From NCBI GenBank assembly GCA_949289265.1, contig CASENE010000069.1:1-42555 (forward strand): DNA of 42,555 nucleotides. Reading direction: 5' to 3'. A program made the translations under genes and the position numbers. Shown here piece by piece: positions 1 to 8,233 of the stretch. The stretch comes from an uncultured Bacteroides sp. (lineage in GTDB: Bacteria; Bacteroidota; Bacteroidia; Bacteroidales; Bacteroidaceae). The notes beneath the pieces are model-generated. The model was not told the DNA's origin. It saw only the letters and a program-made list of their open reading frames with translations, and ran no database searches. How positions within the stretch are numbered: position 1 is the first letter of the stretch; every line of letters starts with the position of its first letter.

Positions 1-48
1 AACCGGGATTATCCGCTGATCCCAAAATCGTTCGTGTTGGGTGAACAG
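1..48 (+). other. Left edge; possible last codons of an upstream gene
   Basis: No gene can be identified here. In the third plus-strand frame an open frame enters from the left edge and ends at a TGA at 42-44, five bases before a strong hairpin. That position would suit the last 13 codons of a plus-strand gene, but the stretch is too short to recognise and the other frames cannot be excluded. Confidence 0.25.
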
Positions 49-80
49 AAAAAGGCATGTCAAAACAGACATGCCTTTTT
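49..80. terminator. Bidirectional intrinsic terminator
   Basis: A perfect 13-bp stem (49-61 with 68-80, loop 62-67) starts with five A and ends with five T, so it can terminate transcription in both directions. On the minus strand it closes the tRNA-Arg transcript; on the plus strand it would close whatever gene lies left of the window. Confidence 0.85.
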
Positions 81-86
81 GTTTCG

Positions 87-160
87 TGACTCCTACAGGA
101 TTCAAACCTGTAACCTTCTGATCCGTAGTCAGATGCTCTATTCAGTTGAGCTAAGGAGCC
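87..160 (-). tRNA. tRNA-Arg (anticodon ACG), downstream copy
   Basis: The minus strand folds as a complete cloverleaf: a 7-bp acceptor stem starting GGCTCCT, a D arm, an anticodon stem TCTGA/TCAGA with loop CTACGGA (anticodon ACG, read as ICG, decoding CGN arginine codons), and a T arm with the TTCAAAC-type loop. Position 73 is A. No CCA is encoded, so the tail must be added by the CCA enzyme. Bases 88-160 are identical to the second copy at 191-263, which lies 29 bp upstream in the same transcript. Confidence 0.95.
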
Positions 161-189
161 TCCAATATATTAAATGTCAAACCCTTAAG

Positions 190-263
190 TGACTCCTACA
201 GGATTCAAACCTGTAACCTTCTGATCCGTAGTCAGATGCTCTATTCAGTTGAGCTAAGGAGCC
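190..263 (-). tRNA. tRNA-Arg (anticodon ACG), promoter-proximal copy
   Basis: This copy has the same cloverleaf, anticodon ACG and A73 as the gene at 87-160, and the mature sequence is identical. It also lacks an encoded CCA. It is the first gene after the promoter at 281-311, so both copies are probably cut from one precursor that ends at the hairpin at 49-80. Confidence 0.95.
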
Positions 264-280
264 TTTTGTTTTAACGGGTG

Positions 281-311
281 CAAAGGTACTGCTTTTTTTT
301 GAACTCACAAA
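281..311 (-). promoter_or_regulatory. Bacteroides-type promoter of the tRNA-Arg pair
   Basis: On the minus strand a -7 box TACCTTTG (281-288) is preceded by a -33 box TTTG (308-311) with a 19-base spacer, matching the Bacteroides primary-sigma consensus. The start point should fall near 275, about 12 bases before the first tRNA. Confidence 0.75.
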
Positions 312-337
312 CTTTTCCCTCCTTTTTTTAGGAAAAA

Positions 338-2641
338 CTATTCAATAAAACGATAATTGAACAGTTGCCAGCCAATAGTGAGGCCCACGTTCCATTCTCT
401 ACTGGGTGAACTATAATGATTTAAATATGCAGATATGGCACCGAACGGTAATCGGCAAACGACAGATACTTCGCCGATATATTCCATTCGCGAAAATGTT
501 TTCCCATAATACGCTTGGTTATGTTCATCGCGCAAGATGGGAAAGATCGGTAGGAATCCATATAGCTCAGCCCTTAGGTGGAACATGTCATTAAAGTGCC
601 AAATGGGTTTGATGCCGGCGGCCACAAACTGATTGGCCCGAAAGGCTTCGTTGTACATTAATCTGCTGTGAGGCGTGGGGGCAAACTCTCCGGCCTGCAT
701 CATTGTGGCTGTATAATTGGTTGAAAAGTTCTTTGATGAATACAACGCTTCCACCATCCACCCCAGCGTGAATCTTTGTCCCATCATGTGGTAAGACTCT
801 TTCAAATAGGATATTTGCAGCCAGGACTGGCGTTTCTTTTCAGTAGAGGGCATCTGTCCTTCCTGTGGATTTCCGGGAGTAAATTGCTCATGGCCTGTAT
901 ATACTTGCGCTATCAGCTTTTCGTAATACCCTCTTGTGGCGTACTGGCGTGTATCTAGCGTGCTTCCATAAAATCCGATAGATCCTCCGAAGAGGTTATA
1001 TGAACTCTTATCTGCCTTGTCGTTATCAAAATCAATGATGTTTGACTGAAAATAGTTATCGACCAGATTCCCATACCCCAGGCTGAGTTCCGCGCGCTTA
1101 TTCGATAAGAAGGGAAGTGCCACCATCAGTTTGACGAAACGTTCCTCCTTTGAATTTAAAGACGGTTTGTCGTTTTTAGAAAATAGCTTGTCTTTCCGAT
1201 AGTAATCAAACGAACTGAAGGAAGCGATAAGGCGATAGGACGTAGGAATACGTGTAGGTAAATCAATGCGTCCCATTAATTGGACGTTGTTATAAATCTT
1301 GCCGATCTGTCCATCCAGCAACAGTTCCTTGGAATAATAATCCAGGTTTTGATAGCCTATACCCAAATAAATCTGGTTAGAACTGGTTGTCGACACATTG
1401 CCTCCCACCCGTATGGAGAAATTGTTTTCCATTTTTACATTCAGATGAAGTTCGAAACAATCCTCATCGGCATTATAGACCGCATGGGGAATGATTTCGG
1501 AAATCATGTTGTCGGCCAACAGACGGAAATAGCCTCGTTTCACGTCTTCAAGCGTAAACACATCGTCTTCCTCGCCATAGAATTCTTTCCGGATATATGC
1601 TTGTTGCTGCGGGTCGGCCCCTTCGATAAGGATGCGTTTGAATACATAGGGAGGCATGTTGTGGCGATAGATGCTTCGGCGCAGTCGTATGCTTTCAAAA
1701 CTTACCCGGCGATGAATGCGGCTTTTGATGGAGTCCATCAAACTCATGGTGCGTTTATACCCGATGTCATGCAGTTCGTCTAAACGGTCAAAATCCAGAA
1801 GGTTTACGTCGTTGAATTTGAAAGTCATCAGTATGCCGGCTGAGTCGGGGATGGTATAATCAGTCTTCTGCATGATCATGTTTTCCAGTTGGCTCATCAG
1901 GTTTCCTTCCTGTGGCTTTTTCGGATTCCCGGCGACGACACTTCCCAGGATGATGTCCGGATGAAAATCTTCTTGCATCACATCTGTAGGGAAATTGTTG
2001 TAGATTCCTCCGTCATACACCAGCACGCTGTCTATCTCTATGGGCTTGAACACAAAAGGGAAGCTCATGGAAGCGCGTACTGCGTCTCCTAAATCTCCCG
2101 AACGCATCACCAAGGCATGTTTATTGTACACGTCGGAAGCCACGCAGCGGAAGGGGATGAACAGGTGGTCGAAATTCCCCTTGCACGCGGCCGTGGCCTG
2201 TCCGAACAATTCCATGAAAGCCAAATTCATTTGTATTGGATTTATCATGTTGGTGGGGATTTTCGGCTTGACTTTGGCCGAATCGCGAAACGCGAAACGA
2301 AGGCTGACGAATTCCGGGGTAGGGCGGTTCTGTTTAAAGAAATAGGCATTTTCCGGCTCCACCGTTCCGGTATACCAGCGCTTGAAGTCGGGCGAGCGCA
2401 ATAAATCTTCCATCTCGTCCGGCGAATAGCCCATGGCATAAAGCGAGCCGATAATGGCTCCCATGGAAGTGCCTGCGATATAGTCTATGGGAATATCGTT
2501 TTCTTCGAGGGCGCGGATGATGCCGATGTGGGTCATGCCCTTGGCGCCGCCTCCGCTAAGTACCAATCCCACACGTTGGGCATGCGCCGCCGAAGAGAGC
2601 AACAAAGCCAGCAACATCAAGAGCAAGGATGATTTTTTCAT
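338..2641 (-). CDS. Patatin-like phospholipase with POTRA and outer-membrane barrel
   Basis: A 767-residue predicted outer-membrane lipase. Residues 1-22 form a signal peptide ending AHAQ. The patatin domain follows (about 23-310), with the oxyanion-hole motif GGGAKG at 30-35, the nucleophile elbow GTSMG with Ser59, and the catalytic Asp of DGG at 210-212, so the Ser-Asp dyad is intact. Residues about 333-406 look like one POTRA domain, and 408-767 is rich in alternating beta strands of the BamA/Omp85 surface-antigen type. This order (patatin, POTRA, barrel) resembles type Vd autotransporters such as PlpD; by analogy the lipase domain would be passed to the cell surface through its own barrel. 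Cleavage of phospholipid acyl chains is known for the family; the substrate here is unknown. It has its own promoter at 2685-2716. Confidence 0.88.
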   Translation of the reverse strand: MKKSSLLLMLLALLLSSAAHAQRVGLVLSGGGAKGMTHIGIIRALEENDIPIDYIAGTSMGAIIGSLYAMGYSPDEMEDLLRSPDFKRWYTGTVEPENAYFFKQNRPTPEFVSLRFAFRDSAKVKPKIPTNMINPIQMNLAFMELFGQATAACKGNFDHLFIPFRCVASDVYNKHALVMRSGDLGDAVRASMSFPFVFKPIEIDSVLVYDGGIYNNFPTDVMQEDFHPDIILGSVVAGNPKKPQEGNLMSQLENMIMQKTDYTIPDSAGILMTFKFNDVNLLDFDRLDELHDIGYKRTMSLMDSIKSRIHRRVSFESIRLRRSIYRHNMPPYVFKRILIEGADPQQQAYIRKEFYGEEDDVFTLEDVKRGYFRLLADNMISEIIPHAVYNADEDCFELHLNVKMENNFSIRVGGNVSTTSSNQIYLGIGYQNLDYYSKELLLDGQIGKIYNNVQLMGRIDLPTRIPTSYRLIASFSSFDYYRKDKLFSKNDKPSLNSKEERFVKLMVALPFLSNKRAELSLGYGNLVDNYFQSNIIDFDNDKADKSSYNLFGGSIGFYGSTLDTRQYATRGYYEKLIAQVYTGHEQFTPGNPQEGQMPSTEKKRQSWLQISYLKESYHMMGQRFTLGWMVEALYSSKNFSTNYTATMMQAGEFAPTPHSRLMYNEAFRANQFVAAGIKPIWHFNDMFHLRAELYGFLPIFPILRDEHNQAYYGKTFSRMEYIGEVSVVCRLPFGAISAYLNHYSSPSREWNVGLTIGWQLFNYRFIE

Positions 2642-2684
2642 GTTGTTTTCTGCTAAAGATTGAAACAGGTTTTGGATTAGGTCT

Positions 2685-2716
2685 CAAATGTAGAAAATAG
2701 TTTCCATAGAAACAAA
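2685..2716 (-). promoter_or_regulatory. Promoter of the patatin gene
   Basis: The -7 box TACATTTG (2685-2692) and -33 box TTTG (2713-2716) are separated by exactly 20 bases on the minus strand. The -33 box lies inside the T-tract of the htpG terminator, so the two signals share DNA. Confidence 0.75.
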
Positions 2717-2759
2717 AAAATCGGCATTATGGACTCCAAAATGAGTCACAATGCCGATT
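2714..2759 (-). terminator. Terminator downstream of htpG
   Basis: A stem of 10 bp (2719-2728 with 2750-2759) is extended by a second 5-bp segment (2732-2736 with 2743-2747). On the minus strand it is followed by seven T. It lies about 240 bp beyond the htpG stop codon, giving that mRNA a long 3' untranslated region. Confidence 0.75.
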
Positions 2760-3000
2760 AGGTAGTAAATGACGTGCGTCCGATGCAGAACCGGTCAAAA
2801 CTGTATCCCGGGGAGAAAAATCCTCTATCCGCTGCAAAAAGTTGGCACCCCTTTGTAAATTCTATAAATCTAGGCTGGATTTATAGTTTTTCTCAGACTT
2901 TGAGCGTTTTTCTTACGCCCTAAGCAAAGAAAGGGAAGGCGAACCGGATTGTTTCCTCTTGGAAGCGTTGTGCCGGGGTTTGCATGAATGGGCTCAGTTT
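2760..3000. other. htpG 3' untranslated stretch with a small hairpin
   Basis: No coding sequence is visible. A perfect 9-bp hairpin (2862-2870 with 2878-2886, loop of seven) is followed by five T on the plus strand only, although no plus-strand gene precedes it. No TAnnTTTG box was found inside the stretch, so I have no positive evidence for a separate small RNA. Confidence 0.4.
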
Positions 3001-5049
3001 TTATCCAATCAACTCTATGCTGCGCTTCAAGAATTTGTTCAAGGCTTCGCCCTTTAACATGCCGTTCTGGAGCAAAGCGAGGTCGATGAGTTGACGAACC
3101 ACCTTGTTTTCGCCTGCATAATCGGTCAATACCTTATCTTTCTGCTGCTTTAGCTCTTCCCATTTCTTATCGAGTTCGCTCAGTTCGTCTTTTTCCGCAG
3201 TAGGAATCTCGTCTGCTTTCTTCCCTTCTTCTTTTTTACGGAGTTCTTGGCGGCGGGCGTCTGTTTCATCCATTTCCTTTTGGATGGGTTCTACAGAAGC
3301 GTGGCACGTTTGGTTTTCGTTTTCCAGAATTTCCTTTACCAACTGATGGTCGGAGTTCAGTATGAGGTTGAACATGTCGGGCATCTCTCCGTAAAAACTC
3401 ATGCCGGACTGAATATTGGCCATGTCTTTCATACGGCGCATATACTCACTTTGGGTAATCATGACAGGGAAAGCGTTTTCTCCCATGGCTTCGGTCGTAA
3501 TGTGGAATTCTGCCTTGTCTATCTTGGGTAACTGACTCTTGAACATCACAGAAAGAACTTCCTGCTTGCCGGCATCCAGCGTTTCGCCTTTTTGTTCTTC
3601 CTTGACGATGAGTTTGTCGACGACATCGCTGTCCACGCGGGTGAAACGGCATTTCTCCAGTTTCTGTTCCAGCATGCTTATCACAGCAATGTCCAGTTGT
3701 CCATCCATCAGCAGCACGTTATAACCCTTCGCCTTTGCGGCTTCGATATAACTGTATTGCTCATCCTTGTTATTGGCATAAAGGTAGACGAGCACATTTT
3801 CCTTGTCGGTCTGTGCGTCTTTGATGAGGGTCTTATACTCATCATAAGTATAATATTTACCATCCGTGTCTTCCAGCAACGCAAAATCCTTCGCACGCTC
3901 GTAAAAGTCTTCTTGCGTCAGCATACCGTAGTGGATAAATATCTTCAAATCGTTCCATTTCTCTTCAAACTGCTTGCGGTCGTTCTTGAAAATGCCCTGT
4001 AAACGGTCGGATACCTTCTTGGTGATATAGGTAGAGATCTTCTTTACGTTTGAATCACTCTGCAAATAAGAGCGGGATACATTTAAGGGTATGTCCGGCG
4101 AGTCGAGCACACCGTGCAGCAGCGTGAGGAAGTCGGGCACGATGCCTTCGACGGAATCGGTGACATACACTTGGTTGCAGTAAAGTTGAATCTTGTTTTT
4201 GGTAAGTTCAATGTTGCTTTTCACTTTCGGGAAATAAAGAATGCCCGTCAAGTGGAAAGGATAGTCTACGTTCAAGTGAATCCAGAACAAAGGTTCGTCA
4301 GACATCGGATAGAGGTCGCGATAGAACTTTGTATAATCCTCATCCTTCAGCTCGCTGGGCTTTTTAGTCCAGAGTGGGGTAGTGTCGTTGATGATATTGT
4401 CCTCGTCGGTCTCCACTTGTTTCCCGTCTTTCCACTCTTTTTTCTTGCCAAAAGCCACAGGTATCGGCAGGAAACGGCAATACTTGTTCAGCAGCGCAGA
4501 GATGCGAGATTCTTCGAGAAACTCTCTGCAGTCATCATCAATGTAGAGAATGATGTCTGTGCCCCGGTCGGCGCGTTCAGCGTCTTCCAATGTGAACTCC
4601 GGGCTACCGTCGCAAGTCCATTTGACAGCCTTGGCATCCTCTTTATAAGATTTGGTTACTATTTCGACCTTTTTGGCGACCATGAAGGCTGAATAAAAGC
4701 CCAAGCCAAAATGACCGATAATTGCATTGGCATCGTTCTTATATTTCTCCAGGAAATCGTTTGCGCCCGAAAAAGCTATTTGGTTGATATATTTGTCGAT
4801 TTCTTCGGCCGTAAGTCCCAAGCCGCGATCGGATACGGTGATAGTGTCTTTGCCTACAGATACGTGGATTGTCAAATCTCCCAGTTCGCCTTTGAAGTCG
4901 CCCATGGATGCAAGTGTTTTCAGCTTTTGCGTGGCATCCACTGCATTACTTACCAACTCACGGAGGAAGATCTCATGATCACTATACAAGAATTTTTTGA
5001 TAACGGGGAATATGTTTTCTGTCGTTACCCCAATGTTTCCTTTTTGCAT
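3001..5049 (-). CDS. htpG: Molecular chaperone HtpG (bacterial Hsp90)
   Basis: ATP-driven dimeric cytosolic chaperone of 682 residues, the usual length for Bacteroides HtpG. I chose the start at 5049 (MQKGNIGVTT) because it matches the conserved N-terminus; the frame stays open upstream for 33 codons that do not resemble the family. The GHKL ATPase is visible: ELVSNAVDA with the Mg/ATP Asn at 35, DRGLGL at 74-79 in place of the common DNGIGM, and GHFGLGFYSAF further on. Middle and C-terminal dimerisation domains follow without interruption. It is monocistronic: terminators lie on both sides. No TAnnTTTG box was found upstream, so its promoter may be of another type. Confidence 0.97.
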   Translation of the reverse strand: MQKGNIGVTTENIFPVIKKFLYSDHEIFLRELVSNAVDATQKLKTLASMGDFKGELGDLTIHVSVGKDTITVSDRGLGLTAEEIDKYINQIAFSGANDFLEKYKNDANAIIGHFGLGFYSAFMVAKKVEIVTKSYKEDAKAVKWTCDGSPEFTLEDAERADRGTDIILYIDDDCREFLEESRISALLNKYCRFLPIPVAFGKKKEWKDGKQVETDEDNIINDTTPLWTKKPSELKDEDYTKFYRDLYPMSDEPLFWIHLNVDYPFHLTGILYFPKVKSNIELTKNKIQLYCNQVYVTDSVEGIVPDFLTLLHGVLDSPDIPLNVSRSYLQSDSNVKKISTYITKKVSDRLQGIFKNDRKQFEEKWNDLKIFIHYGMLTQEDFYERAKDFALLEDTDGKYYTYDEYKTLIKDAQTDKENVLVYLYANNKDEQYSYIEAAKAKGYNVLLMDGQLDIAVISMLEQKLEKCRFTRVDSDVVDKLIVKEEQKGETLDAGKQEVLSVMFKSQLPKIDKAEFHITTEAMGENAFPVMITQSEYMRRMKDMANIQSGMSFYGEMPDMFNLILNSDHQLVKEILENENQTCHASVEPIQKEMDETDARRQELRKKEEGKKADEIPTAEKDELSELDKKWEELKQQKDKVLTDYAGENKVVRQLIDLALLQNGMLKGEALNKFLKRSIELIG

Positions 5050-5176
5050 ATCTATCTTTAGTTTAAGTTTTCTACTTATTATATTGTTATGCTTGAAAAG
5101 CAAGAACCTGATGTCGGATATTGGTTTATCGCATAAAGCAGCGGACAAAAGGGAGGATAGCGGCTACCTTGACCTA

Positions 5177-5195
5177 GAAAAGGTGGCACCTTTTC
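5177..5195. repeat. Inverted repeat upstream of htpG
   Basis: An 8-bp perfect inverted repeat, GAAAAGGT, then GGC, then ACCTTTTC, sits 128 bp upstream of the htpG start. It could be an operator or an RNA hairpin in a long leader; nothing else in 5050-5328 looks like a gene. The role is unknown. Confidence 0.4.
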
Positions 5196-5328
5196 CTACA
5201 ATCAGTGCCACTGATTCCTCTTCTTCCTGATGAGAAGGCGGTGTCTTTCCTGCGTCTTGATTGCATCGAATCGCCTCCTTTTATATCCCTTAGCTTGTTG
5301 CATCACTTTTCACAGTTCCCTTATTGAC

Positions 5329-5362
5329 AAAAAAAGTGCCAGTCCTCACGAACTGACACTTT
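5329..5362 (-). terminator. Terminator downstream of clpC
   Basis: An 11-bp stem with one mismatch (5333-5343 with 5352-5362, loop of eight) is followed on the minus strand by a run of seven T. It begins about 30 bp after the clpC stop codon. Confidence 0.85.
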
Positions 5363-5393
5363 GTCGCTTCTGATATGTCATAAACACTACCAA

Positions 5394-7901
5394 TTATTCT
5401 TTTTTGCGAATATCCAATGCGTTTTCGCCTGAGACATGGATGGCGTCTCCTGGCTGCACCTCCCCAGAGACGATGAGTTCAGAAAGGGGATCTTCAAGAT
5501 AGTTCTGAATGGTTCGTTTCAATGGACGTGCTCCAAATTGTACATCATACCCTTTCTTGGCTAAGAATTGCTTGGCATCATCTTTCACCTCCAGCTGATA
5601 GCCTATGGCAGCCAAGCGGCTGTGCAGACCTTGCAGCTCGATGTCGACAATGCGCATGATTGAGTCAAGCGACAATTGATCGAAAGTAATGATGTCATCT
5701 AAACGATTCAGGAATTCAGGAGAAAAAGTCTTGTTTAATGCTTTCTGTATAATACCTCGTGAGTATTCCTTATCATCAGCCCCTCGGCTCTGTGCAGCAA
5801 AGCCAATGCCGCGTCCGAAGTCTTTCAGTTGGCGCGTTCCGATGTTGGAGGTCATGATGATGACTGTATTTTTAAAGTCAACCGTACGACCCGTGTTGTC
5901 CGTCAATCGGCCCTCATCCAGCACTTGCAAAAGAATGTTGAATACGTCGGGATGCGCCTTTTCGATTTCATCCAACAAGACAATAGAGTAAGGACGGCGG
6001 CGTACTTTTTCTGTCAGTTGCCCTCCTTCTTCATAGCCCACGTAACCCGGAGCGGCACCGACCATGCGTGATACAGTGTATTTTTCCATATACTCGCTCA
6101 TGTCGATGCGGATCAAGGCATCTGATGAACCGAACATGTATTTGGCCAATTGCTTGGCTAAATGGGTTTTGCCTACGCCGGTGGGTCCCAGAAACATAAA
6201 TGTTCCAATAGGACGGTTGGGGTCTTTTAATCCTACGCGGCTACGTAAAATGGCTTTTACTACTTTTTCGATAGCTGCATCCTGCCCAATAACTTGTCCC
6301 AACAACGCGTTCTTCATTCCTGCCAGTTTTGCACCTTCTGCCTGTGCCATCCGTTGTACGGGTACTCCTGACATCATAGATACGACATTGGCAATATCGT
6401 TCTCGTCCACGACTTGCCGTACCTCCTTCACCTGCGCTTCCCATTCAGACTTCATGGTCTCCAAACGCTCGGATAGCTCGCGTTCTTGATCACGATAATC
6501 GGCGGCCAGCTCAAAATTTTGAGATTTCACCGCTTCTGCTTTTTGCAGGCGTACAGTCTCTATTTGTTTCTCCTGCTCTTCTATTTCTTTAGGGACATTG
6601 ATGTGGATAAGATGCACTCGCGAACCGGCTTCGTCCATCGCATCAATAGCTTTGTCCGGGAAATTACGGTCTGTAATATAACGTTCTGTCAGTTTGACAC
6701 ATGCCTCAAGAGCTGCATCCGTATAGGTTACATTGTGGTGTTCTTCGTATTTCTCTTTGATGTTTTTAAGAATTTGTAAAGTCTCTTCGCTGGATGTGGG
6801 TTCGACAATAATTTTTTGGAAACGTCGTTCAAGGGCTCCGTCCTTTTCAATGTTTTTCCGATACTCATCGAGGGTCGTAGCACCGATACATTGTATTTCG
6901 CCACGTGCCAAAGCGGGCTTTAACATATTGGCAGCATCCATTGAACCTGCCGCAGCGCCAGCTCCCACAATCGTGTGAATTTCATCAATAAATAAGATTA
7001 CATTGGGATTCTTCTGCAGTTCATTGATGATAGAGCGAATACGTTCTTCAAACTGGCCGCGATATTTAGTTCCGGCTACGACCGAAGCCATATCAAGCAT
7101 AATCACGCGTTTATTAAACAATACCCGTGATACCTTGCGTTCTACGATTCGCAGAGCCAACCCTTCCACAATGGCTGATTTCCCTACGCCAGGTTCGCCA
7201 ATCAGTACCGGATTGTTTTTCTTGCGACGGCTCAGGATCTGTGCTACGCGCTCTATTTCACGTTCTCGTCCAACGACCGGATCTAATTTGCCTTCTGCCG
7301 CAGCCCGTGTCATGTCTGTTCCAAAGTTATCTAAGACAGGTGTGTCATTATTGGGTTTGCCTGTGGCTGTCTGGGCTGATTGTTGTCTGGCTTGTTGCTT
7401 GGTTGGTTCGTCTATTTCCTCTTCTTCTTCGTCTGGATATCCCATGCCAGCGGTGGGATTGGCAGATTTCATGGAAACCAAATTGAAAACAGACTGATAA
7501 CCGACTCCTGTTTCTTCTAACGCACTGGCGGCCAAATTGTCTCCATCTTTCAAGATGGCTAACAAAACATGTTCTGTATCGACAGATGGGCTTTTTAACA
7601 AGCGTGCCTCAAGCATACAAATCTTTAAGATTCGGGCTGTCACGGGTGACAATGGAACTTCTGAGTCTGAATGAAAAGAAGAATCACCGGCTTGGATCTC
7701 CATGTAATTCTCAATCCGTTGCTTTAGTCTTTCCAAGTTTACTCCTAAATGGCTAAGTATGTCTATAGCTTTGCCATTGCCTTGCCGTAAAAGTCCCAGC
7801 AAGAGATGTTCCGGGCCTATATGACTGCTTCTCAGTCGGCAGGCTTCTTCTTTGCTATATGTTATGATATCTGAAATTCGTTGTGAAAATTGATTATTCA
7901 T
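5394..7901 (-). CDS. clpC: ATP-dependent Clp protease ATPase subunit ClpC
   Basis: HSP100 unfoldase of 835 residues that feeds substrates to ClpP. I chose the start at 7901 ([10 protein letters not shown]), which begins the conserved N-domain; nine in-frame codons upstream do not match. Domains in order: two Clp N repeats (about 1-145), an acidic and Gln-rich linker (about 155-190), AAA1 with Walker A GEPGVGKS at 235-242 and Walker [11 protein letters not shown], a short UVR-type coiled-coil M domain, AAA2 with [12 protein letters not shown] and [11 protein letters not shown], and the C-terminal D2-small domain. The short M domain separates it from ClpB. The Firmicutes partners ctsR, mcsA and mcsB are absent from the neighbourhood. 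Divergent from gyrA, with its own terminator. Confidence 0.96.
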   Translation of the reverse strand: MNNQFSQRISDIITYSKEEACRLRSSHIGPEHLLLGLLRQGNGKAIDILSHLGVNLERLKQRIENYMEIQAGDSSFHSDSEVPLSPVTARILKICMLEARLLKSPSVDTEHVLLAILKDGDNLAASALEETGVGYQSVFNLVSMKSANPTAGMGYPDEEEEEIDEPTKQQARQQSAQTATGKPNNDTPVLDNFGTDMTRAAAEGKLDPVVGREREIERVAQILSRRKKNNPVLIGEPGVGKSAIVEGLALRIVERKVSRVLFNKRVIMLDMASVVAGTKYRGQFEERIRSIINELQKNPNVILFIDEIHTIVGAGAAAGSMDAANMLKPALARGEIQCIGATTLDEYRKNIEKDGALERRFQKIIVEPTSSEETLQILKNIKEKYEEHHNVTYTDAALEACVKLTERYITDRNFPDKAIDAMDEAGSRVHLIHINVPKEIEEQEKQIETVRLQKAEAVKSQNFELAADYRDQERELSERLETMKSEWEAQVKEVRQVVDENDIANVVSMMSGVPVQRMAQAEGAKLAGMKNALLGQVIGQDAAIEKVVKAILRSRVGLKDPNRPIGTFMFLGPTGVGKTHLAKQLAKYMFGSSDALIRIDMSEYMEKYTVSRMVGAAPGYVGYEEGGQLTEKVRRRPYSIVLLDEIEKAHPDVFNILLQVLDEGRLTDNTGRTVDFKNTVIIMTSNIGTRQLKDFGRGIGFAAQSRGADDKEYSRGIIQKALNKTFSPEFLNRLDDIITFDQLSLDSIMRIVDIELQGLHSRLAAIGYQLEVKDDAKQFLAKKGYDVQFGARPLKRTIQNYLEDPLSELIVSGEVQPGDAIHVSGENALDIRKKE

Positions 7902-7941
7902 ATCCTGTTTTCCCTCTATTATTCTCAAAGTTATCCGTCGG

Positions 7942-7949
7942 CAAATATA
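7942..7949 (-). promoter_or_regulatory. Probable clpC promoter -7 box
   Basis: TATATTTG on the minus strand fits TAnnTTTG and lies 41 bp before the clpC start. No clear -33 TTTG is found at the usual distance, so the call rests on the -7 box alone. Confidence 0.5.
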
Positions 7950-8154
7950 CGCATAATATTGAAATCTACGTCATCTACCATCTTTTTCTTAATGTTGTAA
8001 CAAATTATATGCCATTTTTTTGCTTTTAACCGTAAAGCATTATTTCTTTCCTTTGCCGCTTCTCTATTTCTACCTTAAACTTGTCTTCTGGTTCGGAACA
8101 AAGGAAACCGGTTTGAACTGATTCTAACAGAGTCGATGTTTTTTGATGGAAAAC

Positions 8155-8185
8155 TTTCGTAGGTCGAAAAAAAGCCTTACCTTAG
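8155..8185 (+). promoter_or_regulatory. Possible gyrA promoter
   Basis: TTTC (8155-8158), a 19-base spacer and TACCTTAG (8178-8185) are each one mismatch from the Bacteroides consensus. The predicted start point leaves an A/T-rich leader of about 40 bases before the gyrA ATG. The rest of the 332-bp divergent gap (7902-8233) holds nothing else I can name. Confidence 0.4.
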
Positions 8186-8233
8186 CATAGTTTTTCTATA
8201 AATGGCACATTATTAATTAACTATTAATCGTAA

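Noticed and set aside
2862-2886. Terminator of a plus-strand small RNA
   Set aside because: The hairpin has a T-run on the plus strand, but no promoter or transcript candidate precedes it.
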